From Candidatus Enterococcus stercoripullorum (GTDB lineage Bacteria; Bacillota; Bacilli; Lactobacillales; Enterococcaceae), in the NCBI GenBank assembly GCA_019120335.1, contig DWVH01000011.1:1-63942 (forward strand): a DNA stretch of 63,942 nt. The letters are read 5' to 3'. A model generated the notes under the pieces. That model saw only the letters and a list, made by a program, of their open reading frames with translations, had not been told where the DNA came from and made no database searches. This document shows positions 61,540-63,942 of the stretch, piece after piece; positions within the stretch are counted from its first letter, which is position 1, and each line of letters starts with the position of its first letter. A program made the translations under genes and the position numbers.

Positions 61540-63942
61540 CTATTTAATAGTAATTGCATTTCCTTGATATTCTTGATTGAATTGTGCAATTGTAATCCAA
61601 TGAATTGCACCACGTGAATATGTTTTATTTGTACCACGTGAACCAGGTCCATCTGAAGCTCTCTTATAAAGTGGATCATGTACTTTAAATTTACCATCTT
61701 TATAACCTACAATTACTTTACAGTGATTACGAACGTTATCTACTTGATATCCTGAGAATCCATAATATAAGACTGGTTGTCCGTTCAATACCGTATCAAT
61801 AATTTGTTGGGTAGAAGAACCAGAAATATTATATACAGCATTTGTCCATTTATGTGCATGACGAACTAGTCCAGAAGGTTTAATTACAAAACCGAATCCT
61901 TCACCAGTATAAACATTACCTAATTGTCCATCTTTGTTAGCTGGATACATTGGAAGTGTGTCTTGAGCATATTTTAAGTCAACATGGATACCGCGAGACT
62001 CAATTAACATTGCCATTGCAGCAGAAGCACAACCCCAAGGAGCAAATACTGGTTTATATTGACTAATCCAAGGAACATTTATCATTTCGATACGGTTATA
62101 AACACCAGACAAGTTTGTAGTTCCAACATTAATTGAAAACTCTTTATTCTTATTATTAGTCATATATGCATGAACAGTATATTTACCATTATTAAAATGA
62201 TGATTTTTCACACTAATGGTTGCTTTATAAACATTTGAACCAACTTTTGAAGCTGTATACCAAACTAGGTCACTTTGATTTGCAGTATGCCATACAGGTA
62301 CCTTAACGCTTTTTACTCCTGAAGTGGATCTAGTATACACATAAACATCAAAAGTACCTTTTCCTTGATTAACATTAGCTATTTCAGCTGATAACCCATC
62401 ATTTACCTCAGTTGCATTTAGCTTAGTGTCCTGTAATGCAATTGCTTTTTGAGTACCTGCATTACTATACATGTACACGTGAGTTTTATAAATTCCCACA
62501 TGGAATTTATGATTTGTAAAATTCATATGTGCAATATAGCTTCCATCAGATTGTTTAACAGCATCATACCATTTTATATCACTTTGATCAGCTGCGGACC
62601 AAATTGGAACTCTCACTTTCTTGATTCCTAAATCAATTCGACCTTTCACTTCAACATCATAAGTACCTCGAGCATTGTTGATATTAATAATTTTTCCTTC
62701 AAGGTGTGTGTATTTATCCGACAGGTTTGTTGTACCAATATTTTTAGCAACTTGTCTACCACTGTTTGCTGTCATATACACATGTGTAGTATATACACCA
62801 CGATGATACTTATGATTTTTAATATTCATATGCACAACATAACTACCATCTGCTTGCTTAACTGCATCATACCACTTCAAATCATTTTGATTTGCTGCAG
62901 ACCAAATTGGTACTTGAATTTTCTTAATTCCGGAATCAATTTGTCCTTTTACCACAACATCGTAACTACCTTTAACTTCATCAACATTTTTTATAGTTGC
63001 ATTTAATTCATATACATCTTTCAGATTTGTTTTACCGATGTTAATAGCAATTTGTCGACCGCTATTCGCTGTCATATATACATGAGTGGTATACACTCCA
63101 CGGTGATATTTATGATTCTTGATATTCATATGTGCGATGTAGCTTCCATCTGCTTGTTTCACCGCATCATACCATTTCAAATCACTTTGATTGGCTGTTG
63201 ACCAAATTGGCACTTGAATTTTCTTAATCCCTGAATCTATTTGCCCTTTTACTACAACATCATAACTACCTTGTTTTTCATTTACATTAACAACACTTGC
63301 TGTTAGTTTATTATAAGCATCTGTCAACTTGGTTTTACCGATATTAATAGCCATTTGTCGGCCACTGTTGGCTGTCATGTAAACATGAGTAGTATATTCC
63401 CCACGATGATATTGATGATTTTTGATATCCATATGTGCAATATAGCTTCCATCTGCTTGCTTAACTGCATCATACCATTTTAAATCACTTTGATTGGCGG
63501 TTGACCAAATTGGTACTTGAATTTTTTTGATTCCTGAATCAATTTTTCCATGTACAACAATATCAAATGTACCTTTTTCATCATTAACGTTTGCTACTTC
63601 AGCTTTTAACTGATTATTAATATCAGGTAATTGTGTTGTACCAATATTTTTGGCATATTGATGTCCATCATTCGCTGTCATATATACATGTGTTGTATAT
63701 TCTCCACGATGATATTTATGATTTTTAATATTCATATGCACAATATATGTGCCATCGTCTTGCTTCACCGCATCATACCATTTCAAATCATTTTGATTTT
63801 TGGCTGACCAGATTGGTACTTGTACCTTGCGGATTCCACTCGTTGAGCTTGCTTTTACGACAACATCATAACTACCTGAATTTATGTTAACGTTTTGCAC
63901 TTTAGCATCTAAAACATCGTTCGTCCCTTTTATTGAAACTTG
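61540..63942 (-). CDS. GBS-Bsp-like repeat surface protein with C-terminal C39-like peptidase (5' end cut)
   Basis: The frame is open from the window edge to 61540 (at least 800 codons); the true start is beyond 63942. It contains six tandem repeats of about 100 residues, each with a PIWSxxNQxDLKWYDAVKQ core, a NIKNHKYHRGxYTTHVYMTA block and a GTTxL end, as in PF08481 (GBS Bsp-like). The C-terminal domain (from about residue 608 of the visible part) is a C39-2-like cysteine peptidase: APWGCASAAMAML (Cys624), then NHCKVIVGY (His726) and VHDPLYK (Asp742). Such proteins are usually secreted cell-wall enzymes or adhesins. The signal peptide lies outside the window. Confidence 0.8.
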   Translation of the reverse strand, partial: QVSIKGTNDVLDAKVQNVNINSGSYDVVVKASSTSGIRKVQVPIWSAKNQNDLKWYDAVKQDDGTYIVHMNIKNHKYHRGEYTTHVYMTANDGHQYAKNIGTTQLPDINNQLKAEVANVNDEKGTFDIVVHGKIDSGIKKIQVPIWSTANQSDLKWYDAVKQADGSYIAHMDIKNHQYHRGEYTTHVYMTANSGRQMAINIGKTKLTDAYNKLTASVVNVNEKQGSYDVVVKGQIDSGIKKIQVPIWSTANQSDLKWYDAVKQADGSYIAHMNIKNHKYHRGVYTTHVYMTANSGRQIAINIGKTNLKDVYELNATIKNVDEVKGSYDVVVKGQIDSGIKKIQVPIWSAANQNDLKWYDAVKQADGSYVVHMNIKNHKYHRGVYTTHVYMTANSGRQVAKNIGTTNLSDKYTHLEGKIININNARGTYDVEVKGRIDLGIKKVRVPIWSAADQSDIKWYDAVKQSDGSYIAHMNFTNHKFHVGIYKTHVYMYSNAGTQKAIALQDTKLNATEVNDGLSAEIANVNQGKGTFDVYVYTRSTSGVKSVKVPVWHTANQSDLVWYTASKVGSNVYKATISVKNHHFNNGKYTVHAYMTNNKNKEFSINVGTTNLSGVYNRIEMINVPWISQYKPVFAPWGCASAAMAMLIESRGIHVDLKYAQDTLPMYPANKDGQLGNVYTGEGFGFVIKPSGLVRHAHKWTNAVYNISGSSTQQIIDTVLNGQPVLYYGFSGYQVDNVRNHCKVIVGYKDGKFKVHDPLYKRASDGPGSRGTNKTYSRGAIHWITIAQFNQEYQGNAITIK
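62090..63905 (-). repeat. Six tandem repeats of about 300 bp inside the surface-protein gene
   Basis: Units begin near 63900, 63604, 63305, 63005, 62700 and 62395, each about 297-306 bases. The four upstream units are very similar at the DNA level, and the two nearest the peptidase (62090-62700) are more diverged. Such identity favours slippage, so copy number may vary between strains. Confidence 0.75.

Noticed and set aside
62090-63905. CRISPR array
   Set aside because: The regular 300-base repeat reads as a protein repeat in frame throughout; there are no short direct repeats with unique spacers.

Overview
The window is a low-GC Gram-positive chromosome segment whose gene content and order match the Enterococcaceae (Enterococcus or a close relative). 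The evidence is the FabT-controlled fatty-acid cluster, the yqeG-yqeH-yhbY-nadD-yqeK-rsfS-methyltransferase operon, the uppS-cdsA-rseP(eep)-proS-polC locus, strong AGGAGG ribosome sites, a T-box before thrS and a CtsR box before clpE. Most genes lie on the minus strand. I saw no rRNA, tRNA, CRISPR array or prophage.

Layout. 1-640: the cut 5' part of an IS1380-type transposase, then a hairpin repeat. 641-3144: thrS with its T-box leader, and a tautomerase. 3329-7377: a HelD-type helicase and a 14-helix MFS exporter, both on plus. 7571-15482: one long minus-strand block running yqeG, yqeH, yhbY, nadD, yqeK, rsfS, a methyltransferase and tmcAL, then a frameshifted ClC-type channel, a two-helix K+ channel and a YebC-family gene. 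15574-16633: a decayed toxin-antitoxin pair and a second copy of the hairpin repeat. 16640-21026: an amidase, a thioesterase and a polar amino acid ABC importer. 21291-30077: fabT-fabH-acpP-fabD-fabG-fabF-accB-fabZ-accC-accD-accA, with three FabT-like boxes; no enoyl-ACP reductase gene is present. 30170-34462: YkuJ, a dehydrogenase, a glycolipid-type glucosyltransferase, a dipeptidase and a TMEM175-like channel. 34494-36487: ptsHI. 37067-39777: clpE and a DUF1827 protein. 39833-49054: prfC, a CBS-domain membrane protein, an AI-2E-type permease, a DUF402 nucleotidase, mutY, recX, an rRNA uracil methyltransferase and a CAT-fold acetyltransferase. 49066-58530: polC, a ProRS-like gene, rseP, a DUF234 remnant, cdsA and uppS. 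58658-63942: a phosphoglycerol-transferase-like sulfatase, a GtrB-like glycosyltransferase and a large repeat protein ending in a C39-like peptidase domain, cut by the window edge.

The strongest unusual signal is the gene at 53502-55097. It sits in the canonical proS position and reads as an open 531-codon prolyl-tRNA synthetase homologue. Its anticodon-binding domain is well conserved, but the class II catalytic residues (the TxE proline loop, the motif 2 arginine and the motif 3 arginine) and the editing-domain histidine are all replaced. It looks like a non-catalytic ProRS paralogue kept under selection, so an active ProRS should be encoded elsewhere. Other points of interest are an rsfS gene with no ATG/GTG/TTG start for its conserved N-terminus, the missing fabK, the OpgB/GacH-like plus GtrB-like wall-decoration pair, and several decaying genes (ClC channel, toxin-antitoxin, DUF234 ATPase).

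Starts were chosen by ribosome-site spacing. Functional calls rest on recognised motifs and gene order, not on database searches.
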